DNA from: Natrinema halophilum
Lineage (GTDB): Archaea > Halobacteriota > Halobacteria > Halobacteriales > Natrialbaceae
Assembly: GCF_013402815.2 (NCBI RefSeq)
Contig: NZ_CP058601.1
Coordinates: forward strand, 1,922,001-1,986,000
Reading direction: 5' to 3'
Length of the DNA: 64,000 nucleotides
A model generated the notes under the pieces. That model was not told the DNA's origin and searched no databases. It saw only the letters and a list, made by a program, of their open reading frames with translations. Positions 16,841 to 25,116 of this stretch are shown here, one piece after another. The stretch's first letter is position 1. Each line of letters starts with the position of its first letter. Position numbers and translations under genes: made by a program.

Positions 16841-17896
16841 ATGATGACCGTGATCGTCGTGCTCCGTGACCGACTACTCGTTTGTACGGGCGAGTCCGAA
16901 CCCGGCGAGTGGACGACGACGACCCGACTCGAGGGATTCGATCTCGAGTGCGCCGCAATTCAGCCTGACGCACCGGAACAGGTTTTCGCCGGGACCGTCG
17001 AGGATGGACTCTTTCGTAGCCGCGGCGACCGGTTCGAGCGACTCGAAGCGGAGTTCGGACCAGCGGATCTGGCAGCCTCTCGCCCAGACGGGAAAAGCGC
17101 GAACGAAGCGGGTCCAGAGAGCGGAACCGTGATGGCCGTAACGATCAGCCCGCACGACCCGCAGGTCGTCTACGTCGGCACGGAACCGAGTCGGATCTAC
17201 CGGTCGCGAGACGGCGGTGACTCCTGGTCGCACCTCGAAGGGCTGGTCGACCTCCCGTCGGCCGACGAGTGGTATTTCCCGCCCCGGCCGGATACCCACC
17301 ACGTCCGCTGGCTCGAGGTCGATCCGTTCGATCCCGAGCGGCTTTACGTCGGTATCGAGGCGGGCGCCTTCGTGTACACGCGAGACGGCGGCGAAACCTG
17401 GCACGAGCGGCCCGATGGTGCTCGCCGTGACGTTCACAGCATGGCGATGCACGCGGATCAGGAGGGGCGAGTCTACACCGCGGCGGGCGACGGCTACGCC
17501 GAGAGCGACGACAGCGCCCGGTCGTGGCGACGACCGCAGGACGGCCTCGAACACCGATACTGCTGGTCGGTCGTCCCCGACCCCGGCGACCCGGACCGCG
17601 TTCTCATCTCGAGTGCCCGCGGTGCTCGGACGGCCCACACCGCAAGCAGGGCAGACTCGCACGTCTATCGCAAGAACGGCGACTCGTGGGTGCGGCTCGA
17701 CGATCGGGGCTTGCCAACCGGAGAGGGTGTCGTCCGGACGGTATTCGCAACGACAGGAGAACCGGGAGTCGTCTTCGCCGTGAACAACCGCGGGCTGTTC
17801 GCGACGCGAGATTTCGGCGACTCGTGGAGCCGACAGGATATCGACTGGGGCGGAGAGTTCGAGGGCCGGACGCCGCGCGGGCTGGTGGCCGGATGA
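16841..17896 (+). CDS. BNR/sialidase-like beta-propeller protein
   Basis: 351 aa without signal peptide or membrane helix. Several BNR-type repeats with the Asp-box pattern are visible: YRSRDGGDSWSHLEG, VYTRDGGETWHERP, AESDDSARSWRRP and FATRDFGDSWSRQ, spaced 50-100 residues apart. Each sits after a hydrophobic strand such as VVYVGT, RLYVGI or VVFAV. This matches the WD40/YVTN-like propellers of sialidase-type and photosystem-stability-factor-like proteins, which often act as scaffolds. No sialidase active-site Arg triad is evident, so enzymatic activity is doubtful. Single gene, preceded by about 110 bases of spacer. Confidence 0.8.
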   Translation: MMTVIVVLRDRLLVCTGESEPGEWTTTTRLEGFDLECAAIQPDAPEQVFAGTVEDGLFRSRGDRFERLEAEFGPADLAASRPDGKSANEAGPESGTVMAVTISPHDPQVVYVGTEPSRIYRSRDGGDSWSHLEGLVDLPSADEWYFPPRPDTHHVRWLEVDPFDPERLYVGIEAGAFVYTRDGGETWHERPDGARRDVHSMAMHADQEGRVYTAAGDGYAESDDSARSWRRPQDGLEHRYCWSVVPDPGDPDRVLISSARGARTAHTASRADSHVYRKNGDSWVRLDDRGLPTGEGVVRTVFATTGEPGVVFAVNNRGLFATRDFGDSWSRQDIDWGGEFEGRTPRGLVAG

Positions 17897-18376
17897 GCCA
17901 AGTCACCTCTCGCTGCTCGGGACCGGCCTTCGTCACCGCATTTCCGCTTCGCTTCCGACGGTTTCAGGTTTGCAAACCGGGCGTCGAACGATCGCAGACG
18001 CCGCTACGGGAGGGGACGCTCTGGTGTGATCGATTCGATCCGCTCGAGAATTGTCCCTATCAACCGGCAGAAGTCGCTCACGATGTCGGTTTCATCACCC
18101 GCCTAGAGTGATCGGGGTTTGGTTGGAATACTCGTTTCGGAAGCGTTCGCTCGAGTCGCCGGATTCGAATAGCGTACCGGCGTAGCCAAGATTCAGAAGT
18201 GACACAGACCACTCAAGGCGGGTTTATTCACCTCAGAGTCTCTATAACACAAAGTACAGCATCCGTGAGCGAGCTGATTTCCGGCCGGTCGTCCTCGAGC
18301 GGCGCCTTCGAACGGGTGGGCGCTTCGAAATCCTTTTAGGCGCTACACGGGGATAGTAGGGTAACTGAGTGATATC
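17897..18376. other. Spacer upstream of the ribosomal protein genes
   Basis: 480 bases. A 72-codon frame (17893-18111) overlaps the stop of the propeller gene by ATGA, but it is Arg/Pro/Phe-rich and poor in acidic residues, so it is not called. The last 50 bases hold a promoter-like tccttttagg for rps24e. Confidence 0.35.
18331..18340 (+). promoter_or_regulatory. Box A of the rps24e-rps27ae unit
   Basis: tccttttagg, centred about 41 nt before the rps24e ATG, would give a short 5' leader of roughly 14 nt. Confidence 0.45.
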
Positions 18377-18697
18377 ATGGACGTCGACATCATCTCCGAA
18401 GAGGAAAACCCCATGTTGCATCGAACCGACGTGACCTTCGAACTCATCCACGAGGACGCCACGCCCTCCCGTCTCCAGGTCCGTGACAGCCTCGCCGCGA
18501 AGCTAAACAAGGACGCAGACGAGGTCGTCATCCGCAAACTCGACACCAAGTTCGGGATGCGAAAGACCGTCGGACAGGCGAAAGTCTACGACACGGCCGA
18601 TTACGCCCGAGAAGTCGAACAAAATCACATGCTCGAGCGGAACAAGATCGGTGCCGAAGACGACGCGGAGGCCGAAGCCGAGCCGGAGGAAGCATAG
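18377..18697 (+). CDS. rps24e: 30S ribosomal protein S24e
   Basis: 106 aa. Archaeal/eukaryotic-specific small-subunit protein. Recognised by MLHRTDVTFELIHEDATPSR, LAAKLNKDADEVVIRKLDTK and FGMRKTVGQAKVYDTADYAR, in the usual order, ending with an acidic tail typical of haloarchaea. Its TAG is followed directly by the ATG of rps27ae with no gap, the conserved archaeal arrangement, so the two are co-translated. Length is normal for the family. Confidence 0.97.
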   Translation: MDVDIISEEENPMLHRTDVTFELIHEDATPSRLQVRDSLAAKLNKDADEVVIRKLDTKFGMRKTVGQAKVYDTADYAREVEQNHMLERNKIGAEDDAEAEAEPEEA

Positions 18698-18832
18698 ATG
18701 ACGCGCTACGAGCTCTACGCCGACGACGGCAGCACCGACGGCGAACTGTGTCCGCGCTGTGGCGACGTCTTCCTCGCCGATCACGGCGACCGCAAACACT
18801 GCGGGAAGTGCAGCTACACCGAGTGGGAATAA
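18698..18832 (+). CDS. rps27ae: 30S ribosomal protein S27ae
   Basis: 44 aa. Zinc-ribbon ribosomal protein: [11 protein letters not shown], then the four zinc ligands in LCPRCGD and KHCGKCSY, ending TEWE. The ATG begins directly after the rps24e stop. The size and Cys spacing match archaeal S27ae; the ubiquitin extension of the eukaryotic form is absent, as expected. Confidence 0.95.
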   Translation: MTRYELYADDGSTDGELCPRCGDVFLADHGDRKHCGKCSYTEWE

Positions 18833-18931
18833 CGGCGATGCGCCGAGCGCGAGCGGGGGCGGTCGGCCCGCAAGCGCGATATTCCGCGAGCGATTCGGGG
18901 TGTCAGCCCGGAACTACATTCGTTCTAATAC

Positions 18932-20593
18932 GTGACTGCTAGCGTTCGTATCCTCGGGATCGAAGGGACTGCCTGGGCCGCCAGCGCAGCCGTTTTCGAC
19001 GCCGAGAGCGACGACGTGTTCATCGAGAGCGACGCGTACCAGCCCGAAAGCGGCGGCATTCACCCCCGCGAGGCGGCCGAACACATGCACGACGCCGTTC
19101 CGGCGGTCGTCGAACGAGCCCTCGAATACGCTCGCGAGACCGACGACGGCCCGGAAACGGAGCCGCCGGTCGACGCGGTCGCGTTTTCCCGCGGCCCCGG
19201 ATTGGGGCCGTGCTTACGCATCGTCGGCACCGCCGCTCGAGCGCTGAGCCAGGCGCTTTCGGTGCCGCTGGTCGGCGTCAATCACATGGTCGCCCACCTC
19301 GAGATCGGGCGTCACACCTCGGGCTTCGAGGCGCCGGTCTGTCTCAACGCGAGCGGAGCGAACGCACACCTGCTGGCCTACCGTAACGGACGCTACCGCG
19401 TCCTCGGGGAGACGATGGACACGGGAGTCGGCAACGCGATCGACAAGTTTACGCGCCACGTCGGCTGGTCGCATCCCGGTGGGCCGAAGGTCGAAAGGGC
19501 TGCAGAAGACGGCAAGTACGTCGATCTCCCGTACGTCGTCAAGGGAATGGACTTCTCGTTTTCCGGGATCATGAGCGCCGCCAAGCAGGCGGCCGACGAC
19601 GGAGTGCCGGTAGCGGACGTCTGCTATTCGCTTCAGGAGAACATTTTCGGGATGCTGACCGAGGTTTCCGAGCGAGCGCTGTCACTGACCGGGAGCGACG
19701 AACTCGTCCTCGGCGGCGGCGTCGGGCAAAACGCTCGCCTCCGGGAGATGCTCGCGACGATGTGTGAACAACGCGGCGCGCAGTTCCACGCACCCCAACC
19801 GCGGTTCTTGCGAGATAACGCGGGAATGATCGCCGTGCTCGGCGCAAAGATGTACGACGCAGGCGATACGATCGCGATCGAGGAGTCCCGCGTCGACTCC
19901 GATTTTCGACCCGACCAGGTCCCCGTCACGTGGCGGACGAACGAGCCAGCGCTTACGGCCGGGCGTGGCGTCGACGAAACGCGGGTTCGCGGTGCCGAAG
20001 CACTCGTCGACATCGATCGCGACGGTGGTCGCGTAACGAAGCGCCGCGAGTCGAAGCGCTACCGCCACCCAACGCTCGACGACCGGCTTCAGAGGGAACG
20101 GACCACGCTCGAGGCGCGCCTCACCAGCCAGGCTCGTCGCGAGGGAGTCCCGACGCCGGTCCTGACCGACGTCGATCCCCGGGAGGCGCGACTCGAGTTC
20201 GAATACGTCGGTGACTGCGACCTTCGGGACGGACTGACGGTCGAGCGGGTTCGAGACGTTGGCCGCCACCTCGCACGGCTCCACGCCGCGGGCATCGTCC
20301 ACGGCGATCCGACGACGCGAAACGTCCGCGTCAGTCACCCGGAACGCAATAGGGCCGAATGCGAGCGGGAGGACGAGCGGACGTACCTCATCGACTTCGG
20401 GCTCGGCTACCACACCGACCACGTCGAGGACTACGCGATGGATCTGCACGTCTTCGATCAGAGCCTCGTCGGCACCGCAGACGATCCCGAGCCGCTTCGC
20501 GAAGCGGTTCGTTCGGGGTACGCCGAGGTCGGCAACGACCGAGTTCTCGAGCGACTGCAGGACGTCGAGGGACGGGGTCGGTACCAGTCGTAA
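18932..20593 (+). CDS. kae1-bud32: Fused Kae1-Bud32: tRNA threonylcarbamoyladenosine synthase and KEOPS kinase
   Basis: 553 aa, GTG start. The N-terminal 330 residues are Kae1/TsaD: RILGIEGTAWAASAAVFD, FSRGPGLGPCLRIVGTAARA, the metal-binding NHMVAHLEIGRH and LVLGGGVGQNARLREM. They transfer the threonylcarbamoyl group to A37 of ANN-decoding tRNAs. After a linker (about 330-355), the C-terminal part is Bud32, an atypical small kinase/ATPase with GIVHGDPTTRNVRV (catalytic loop) and YLIDFGLGYHTD (metal-binding DFG). Many euryarchaea have this fusion. The other KEOPS subunits (Cgi121, Pcc1) are not in the window. It lies 99 nt after rps27ae, a linkage common in haloarchaea. Confidence 0.97.
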   Translation: MTASVRILGIEGTAWAASAAVFDAESDDVFIESDAYQPESGGIHPREAAEHMHDAVPAVVERALEYARETDDGPETEPPVDAVAFSRGPGLGPCLRIVGTAARALSQALSVPLVGVNHMVAHLEIGRHTSGFEAPVCLNASGANAHLLAYRNGRYRVLGETMDTGVGNAIDKFTRHVGWSHPGGPKVERAAEDGKYVDLPYVVKGMDFSFSGIMSAAKQAADDGVPVADVCYSLQENIFGMLTEVSERALSLTGSDELVLGGGVGQNARLREMLATMCEQRGAQFHAPQPRFLRDNAGMIAVLGAKMYDAGDTIAIEESRVDSDFRPDQVPVTWRTNEPALTAGRGVDETRVRGAEALVDIDRDGGRVTKRRESKRYRHPTLDDRLQRERTTLEARLTSQARREGVPTPVLTDVDPREARLEFEYVGDCDLRDGLTVERVRDVGRHLARLHAAGIVHGDPTTRNVRVSHPERNRAECEREDERTYLIDFGLGYHTDHVEDYAMDLHVFDQSLVGTADDPEPLREAVRSGYAEVGNDRVLERLQDVEGRGRYQS

Positions 20594-20660
20594 GGGATCG
20601 CCGGCCGCTCTCACCTGCCCGCAGGTCGATCGATTGCATCGAACGTCACTGCACACAATA

Positions 20661-20670
20661 CTCTTATCAG
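20661..20670 (+). promoter_or_regulatory. Box A of the DUF5808 gene
   Basis: ctcttatcag, centred about 26 nt before the ATG at 20691, predicts a leaderless transcript for this small gene, independent of kae1-bud32. Confidence 0.5.
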
Positions 20671-20690
20671 GGGAGGACGTATCACCGGCC

Positions 20691-20981
20691 ATGGCAGAGA
20701 AGCCGACTTCCGGTGAGATTCTCGGGGTACCGTATAATTTCGAACGACCGAGCATCGGCCGTATGCTCTCGTCGTACTGGCAACCGGGCGAAGGGATGCT
20801 CGTCGAAAAACCGTTCGGCGTCGGCTACTCCCTGAACCTCGCCAACTGGCGGTCGTGGGTCATCATCCTCGTCGCAGGCGGCCTGCTTTGGCAGGAGGAA
20901 AAGGGGACATCGGATGGCGAAACAGAGCGGACCGACGAACCGGTCGAGGTCATCGTCGACGACAACGAATCCGACGATTGA
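20691..20981 (+). CDS. DUF5808 domain protein with one membrane helix
   Basis: 96 aa. The first 50 residues match DUF5808: LGVPYNFERPSIGRMLSSYW, then PFGVGYSLNLANWRSW, the pattern found at the start of some larger membrane proteins. One hydrophobic helix (SWVIILVAGGLLW) follows and the acidic C-terminus ends DDNESDD. The longer reading frame that starts at 20259 overlaps the Bud32 gene and is rejected. The gene is convergent with nuoCD. Function unknown; a small membrane-associated protein is likely. Confidence 0.85.
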   Translation: MAEKPTSGEILGVPYNFERPSIGRMLSSYWQPGEGMLVEKPFGVGYSLNLANWRSWVIILVAGGLLWQEEKGTSDGETERTDEPVEVIVDDNESDD

Positions 20982-21060
20982 ACGCTGGATGCGCCTGGCT
21001 GCGTCTCGCGCGACCTGAAACCGCGGTGTAGTTCACACACGACGGCCGAGTGACGGTCGA

Positions 21061-22719
21061 TCAGCGGTCGACCTCGCCCATGATACAGTCGAGACTCCCG
21101 ATGGCGGCGACCAGGTCGGCGACGTACTCGCCTTCCGTAATGTCGGGTAACACGGAGAGATTCGAGAAACAGGGACTGCGAATCTTGAACCGCGCCGGCG
21201 TTTCGGTGCCGTCCGAGCGAATGTAGATCCCGAGTTCTCCTTTCGCCCCTTCGACGGCGCGGTAGGTTTCGGTGTCGGAATCGGGCTTGAGCGTCCGGGG
21301 AACGTTGCTCTGGATCTCGCGATCGTCTTCCGGCCAGTCCGCGAGGAGGTCGAGACACTGCTCGATGATCTTCGCGGACTCCTCGACTTCCTGCATGCGG
21401 ACGAGCACTCGAGCGAAGTTGTCGCCGTCGGGTTCGGTGACGACGTCCCACTCGAGGTGTTCGTAGTAGCCGTACGGATCGTCGCGCCGGAGGTCGTAGT
21501 CGATGCCGGACCCCCGTGCGACGGGGCCGGTACAGCCGTACAGTTTGGCGACCTCGGGCTCGAGAATCCCGGTATCGATACACCGACGCTGGAAGATCTC
21601 GTTCGTGACCAGCAGGTCGTGGTACTCGTCGATTTTGGCCGGGAGGCCGTCGAGGAAGTCCCGAGTCTTTTCGATGAACTCCTCGCGAGGTTCGGGCAGG
21701 TCCCAGGCGACCCCACCGAGCCGGAAGTAGTTGTACATCATCCGCTGGCCGGTCAGGTCCTCGAGGCGGTCGAGGACGATTTCCCGGTCGCGGATCGCGT
21801 ACTGAAAGGTGGCGGTGAACTCGCCGAAGACGTCGAGCGCGTAGGTGCCAAGCGAGATGAAGTGGGAGGCCAGCCGCGAGAGTTCGGCGCCCATCGTGCG
21901 GACGACCTGAGCGTAGTCGGGGACCTCGATGTCGGCCAGATCCTCGGCAGCGCGAGCGTAGGCCCACTCGTTGCACAGCCCCGACATCCAATCCCAGCGA
22001 TCCGGATAGGGCATGATCTGGTGTCGGTAGGTTCCCTGCTGGCACATCTGTTCCTCGCAGCGATGGATGTAGCCGATGTCTGGATCGACGTTGACGACCG
22101 TCTCACCGTCCAGTACGGCTTTGACGTGCATGACGCCGTGGGTCGACGGATGGTGCGGTCCGATGTTGAGAAACATCGTATTCGAGACGTCGTCGCGTTC
22201 GTCGCCCGCGATGGGATTTGCGTGTTCGGAAAGCGTCACGATCTGGGGTTGCTCCTGATCGTACTCCGGCGAGAGGGGATGACCTTGCCAGGTGTCCGGT
22301 AACAGAATCCGCCGAAGGTCGGGGTGGTCCTCGTACTCGATGCCGACGAGGTCGTAGGCTTCGCGCTCGTGCCAGTCCGCGGTTCGGAAGACCGGTTCGG
22401 CCGACTCGCTGACCGGCTCGTCGACCGTCGTCGGGACGACGACGCTCACCTCGCGAGTCGGGTCATCGTAGGACTTCAGGTGATATATCGTCTCGAACCG
22501 ATCCGGGTACCGCTGGGCGGTCACACAGGAACAGTGATCGAAGCCGGCCTCGTCACGGAGCGTCGCGAGGACCGCCTGTACCTCGTCCGGTCGGATCACG
22601 ACGCCCGGCGCGTTCAGATGATTGTCGCGAGCGAGAACGGCACCACCGAGGAGGCCCTCGAGGTCGAGATCCGCAGCGAACTCGGTCGTCTCGGACTCGA
22701 GCGTCGAGCGTTGGGACAT
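21061..22719 (-). CDS. nuoCD: NuoCD fusion: complex I-like hydrophilic subunits C and D
   Basis: 552 aa. The N-terminal 180 residues are the 30-kDa (NuoC/NDUFS3) domain: FDHCSCVTAQRYPDRFETIY, DWHEREAYDLVGIEYEDHPD, LRRILLPDTWQGHPL. Residues 185-552 are the 49-kDa (NuoD/NDUFS2) domain: NIGPHHPSTHGVMHV, GYIHRCEEQMCQQGTYRHQI, and the C-terminal FKIRSPCFSNLSVLPD. These subunits form the quinone-side arm of complex I or of the archaeal Fpo-type enzyme. Haloarchaeal nuoCD normally sits inside a nuo operon; here no other nuo gene adjoins it, so it is an orphan or second copy. It is divergent from the bat-type regulator, with an 83-bp shared promoter region. Confidence 0.95.
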   Translation of the reverse strand: MSQRSTLESETTEFAADLDLEGLLGGAVLARDNHLNAPGVVIRPDEVQAVLATLRDEAGFDHCSCVTAQRYPDRFETIYHLKSYDDPTREVSVVVPTTVDEPVSESAEPVFRTADWHEREAYDLVGIEYEDHPDLRRILLPDTWQGHPLSPEYDQEQPQIVTLSEHANPIAGDERDDVSNTMFLNIGPHHPSTHGVMHVKAVLDGETVVNVDPDIGYIHRCEEQMCQQGTYRHQIMPYPDRWDWMSGLCNEWAYARAAEDLADIEVPDYAQVVRTMGAELSRLASHFISLGTYALDVFGEFTATFQYAIRDREIVLDRLEDLTGQRMMYNYFRLGGVAWDLPEPREEFIEKTRDFLDGLPAKIDEYHDLLVTNEIFQRRCIDTGILEPEVAKLYGCTGPVARGSGIDYDLRRDDPYGYYEHLEWDVVTEPDGDNFARVLVRMQEVEESAKIIEQCLDLLADWPEDDREIQSNVPRTLKPDSDTETYRAVEGAKGELGIYIRSDGTETPARFKIRSPCFSNLSVLPDITEGEYVADLVAAIGSLDCIMGEVDR

Positions 22720-22770
22720 GTGCGGTCGTTCGTATGGAGCGGACGAGTCAGTGCTGCGACAGCCACTAGG

Positions 22771-22781
22771 CTATTTATATA
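22771..22781 (+). promoter_or_regulatory. Box A between nuoCD and the bat-type regulator
   Basis: ctatttatata is centred about 27 nt before the regulator's GTG at 22803, so that mRNA should be leaderless. The core is nearly symmetric and could also serve nuoCD on the other strand. Confidence 0.6.
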
Positions 22782-22802
22782 CTGAAGCCAGAATGACGCG
22801 TC

Positions 22803-23459
22803 GTGAAGACGGTCCGGCTCATCCTCCAGTACGACGACGAGACGATCCATCCGATGCACCGGTTCGTCGCCAACAGTGACGCCTTCGACGCCTATCGGAT
22901 GGTTCACGGAAACTTCACCAACAGTGACGACGACGATAACGCCTTCATTTTCCACGTCGTCGGAGACCCGGACGTCTACGAAACCGCCCTCGAGGAGACC
23001 AGTCGGGTGAGCGACTACGAACTCACGCGAACCGGCGACCGGTCGTTTACCGTGTACGTGCGCGACGTTCCGGCAGACGTCGACGATCGATTGCTCGATA
23101 GTTTCACCCGCAGAAGCCTCGTCGCCTTGCCCCCCCTCGAGTACCGATCCGACTGGACGGTTCGGTTCTCGGTCGTCGGCGAACCGACGGATATCCGGCG
23201 TGCGCTCGAGGACGTGCCGGCGGGAATCGAGACGACTATCGGTCGCGTCGGCGAGTACGACGGCAGCGACGCCGCGGTCGCCGCGTTGACCACGCGCCAA
23301 CGCGAGGCGCTCCGAGTCGCGCGAGACCTCGGCTACTTCGACGTGCCCCGATCCGCGAGCGTCGAAGACGTCGCCGGGGTACTCGACTGTGCGCCCGGAA
23401 CGGCCGCCGAACACCTCCGAAAAGCGGAATCAGCGGTGATGGAGGCCCTCGAACTGTAA
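22803..23459 (+). CDS. Bacterio-opsin activator-type HTH regulator
   Basis: 218 aa, GTG start. The N-terminal 155 residues are the divergent sensory part of bat-like proteins (VRLILQYDDETIHPMHRFVA, with two ACT/GAF-like halves). The C-terminal 55 residues are the HTH_10 domain: ALTTRQREALRVARDLGYFD, VPRSASVEDVAGVLDCAPGT, AAEHLRKAESAVM. This is the canonical layout of haloarchaeal bacterio-opsin-activator-type transcription factors. It is divergent from nuoCD and its product may control that gene; no other target is hinted at. Confidence 0.92.
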   Translation: MKTVRLILQYDDETIHPMHRFVANSDAFDAYRMVHGNFTNSDDDDNAFIFHVVGDPDVYETALEETSRVSDYELTRTGDRSFTVYVRDVPADVDDRLLDSFTRRSLVALPPLEYRSDWTVRFSVVGEPTDIRRALEDVPAGIETTIGRVGEYDGSDAAVAALTTRQREALRVARDLGYFDVPRSASVEDVAGVLDCAPGTAAEHLRKAESAVMEALEL

Positions 23460-23530
23460 GAGAGACGGTTGGAAGGGATACGGCCGTCACCGAGCCGAAG
23501 ACGCTCGTCGAGAACGCAGACAACCGACGC

Positions 23531-23540
23531 CTATTTTCCG
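23531..23540 (+). promoter_or_regulatory. Box A of the ITP pyrophosphatase gene
   Basis: ctattttccg, centred 27 nt before the ATG at 23562, predicts a leaderless mRNA and supports that start over the in-frame codon at 23469. Confidence 0.5.
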
Positions 23541-23561
23541 TCCGGGGACGCCGCCTCGTAC

Positions 23562-24113
23562 ATGGCCATTCGATTCGTCACCGGCAACGAGGGCAAGGTC
23601 CGCGAGGCGCGGACGTACCTCGAGGGAGTCGAACCCGTCGAGCAACTCGAGTACGACTACACGGAGATTCAGAGCGACTCGCTCGCGGATATCGCGGCCT
23701 ACGGCGCTCGCGAGGCCTTCGAGGAACGGAGCAACGAGGAGCCGATACTCGTCGACGATACGGGGCTGTTCGTCGACGCGCTCGGCGGTTTCCCGGGACC
23801 GTATTCGGCGTACGTCGAGGATACAGTCGGCGTCGAGCGTCTCTGGCGTCTCGCAGCGGACGAAGAGAACCGCCGCGCACACTTTCGCACCGTCCTCGCG
23901 TACGCGGACGAAAAGGGAACCGAAACCTTCGACGGAGCCGTCGCCGGCACGCTCGTCGCGCCCCGCGGAGACGGCGGGTTCGGCTACGATCCGATCTTCG
24001 AGCACAACGGGCAGACGATGGCGGAAATGAGCACCGAGGAGAAAAACGCGATTTCGCATCGGGGGCGAGCGTTGGCGAAGTTCACGGAGTGGTACGCAGA
24101 GCGAGAGACGTGA
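23562..24113 (+). CDS. rdgB: Non-canonical purine NTP pyrophosphatase (RdgB/HAM1/ITPase)
   Basis: 183 aa. Hydrolyses ITP, dITP and XTP to the monophosphate, keeping deaminated purines out of nucleic acids. Signature residues: IRFVTGNEGKVREARTYL at the N-terminus (phosphate-binding TGN..K), DDTGLFVDALGGFPGPYSAY (metal-binding acid), and GGFGYDPIFEHNGQT with MSTEEKNAISHRGRAL near the end. The length is normal. It lies 102 nt downstream of the bat-type regulator with its own box A, and is convergent with the ABC permease gene. Confidence 0.95.
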   Translation: MAIRFVTGNEGKVREARTYLEGVEPVEQLEYDYTEIQSDSLADIAAYGAREAFEERSNEEPILVDDTGLFVDALGGFPGPYSAYVEDTVGVERLWRLAADEENRRAHFRTVLAYADEKGTETFDGAVAGTLVAPRGDGGFGYDPIFEHNGQTMAEMSTEEKNAISHRGRALAKFTEWYAERET

Positions 24114-24134
24114 TCGATCGGACGACCGCAACGC

Positions 24135-24935
24135 TCACCCGGAGATGTCCCGACGCTCGAAGTATTCACTGCTGACGACGACGAGGACGACGACGGCGAC
24201 GAGAAGGACTGAGAGGTCGGTCAACGAAACCTCGCCGTCGACGAGTATCGCACCGGGGTCGAAGTACCGGGAGACGGCGACGTCGCCGAGCCACTCGTAA
24301 TCGGTATCGAACGTAAACGTATCGAGCAAAAATAGCCCGAACACCGACCCGGCCCCTACAGTCTGCGCTCGCCGAATCGAATCGAACGTGACGGAAGCCA
24401 GCAGGCCGACGCCGGCGCACGCGAGCAGATAGGGGATCGACGAGAGATGGACGGCAAACAGGGACGGGACGTCGATCGTCTCGTCGACGAGTCTAACGCC
24501 GAGGTACACCGCGAGGAACGTAATCGCGTTGACCAGGACGAGTCCCGGAACGAGCGACAGGAACTTGCCGACGACGAATCGCGTTCGAGTCACCGGCAAC
24601 GAAAGCATCATGCCCACAGTTCCCCGCTCGACCTCGCCGGCGACCGTCGAAGCTGCGGCGTACGCGTAGTAAATCGCGAGCAGCAACACCCAGCCGAACT
24701 GGTAGAGTTGGGAGACGAGGTATCCCTCGATCGTCGTCAGCGTCGTCACGTTGCCGACGAACGCCCGTCTGGCCTCGGGCGGCAACGATTCGAGATAGGC
24801 GTCGAAATCGGCACCAGTCTCCTGAATCGATGGAAAGAGGCCGACGGTGAGCGCGATCAACGCGATCAGCGCACCCGAGAGTAACAGGGCACCGCGGAAC
24901 CGACGACCCGCCTCGAACGACGTGATCTCGAGCAT
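24135..24935 (-). CDS. ABC-2 type transporter permease
   Basis: 266 aa with six predicted helices: an N-terminal one after SFEAGRRFRGALLLSG, a large extracytoplasmic loop (ETGADFDAYLESLPPEARRA), a helix pair around YLVSQLYQFGWVLLLAIYYA, then GEVERGTVGMMLSLPVTRTR, the cytoplasmic coupling segment typical of ABC-2 exporters. The C-terminal SSEYFERRDISG contains the usual basic/acidic end. The matching ATPase is most likely the gene at 26414-27385 on the same strand; between them lies an opposite-strand gene. The substrate is unknown. A box A-like cctataagg is at about 24970-24978. Confidence 0.87.
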   Translation of the reverse strand: MLEITSFEAGRRFRGALLLSGALIALIALTVGLFPSIQETGADFDAYLESLPPEARRAFVGNVTTLTTIEGYLVSQLYQFGWVLLLAIYYAYAAASTVAGEVERGTVGMMLSLPVTRTRFVVGKFLSLVPGLVLVNAITFLAVYLGVRLVDETIDVPSLFAVHLSSIPYLLACAGVGLLASVTFDSIRRAQTVGAGSVFGLFLLDTFTFDTDYEWLGDVAVSRYFDPGAILVDGEVSLTDLSVLLVAVVVLVVVSSEYFERRDISG

Positions 24936-25116
24936 TCGTTCCGTCGGCCCCGTCGACGAGAGCCGGTCCCTTATAGGTCGATTCCGACTCGACGGGACAG
25001 TTCCAGGTAACTACCTGTTGTCAACACGGCAATCCGGTGCCAGGTCGGTAAGTGAGCGGTTTGAGATCGGAACGGGGACGTGCCTTTATTTTGTTGATCT
25101 CCGTTCCGGAACGGAC

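Noticed and set aside
17893-18111. 72-codon frame overlapping the propeller gene stop by ATGA
   Set aside because: Start placement is suggestive, but the product is Arg/Phe/Pro-rich, poor in Asp and Glu, and has no domain pattern.
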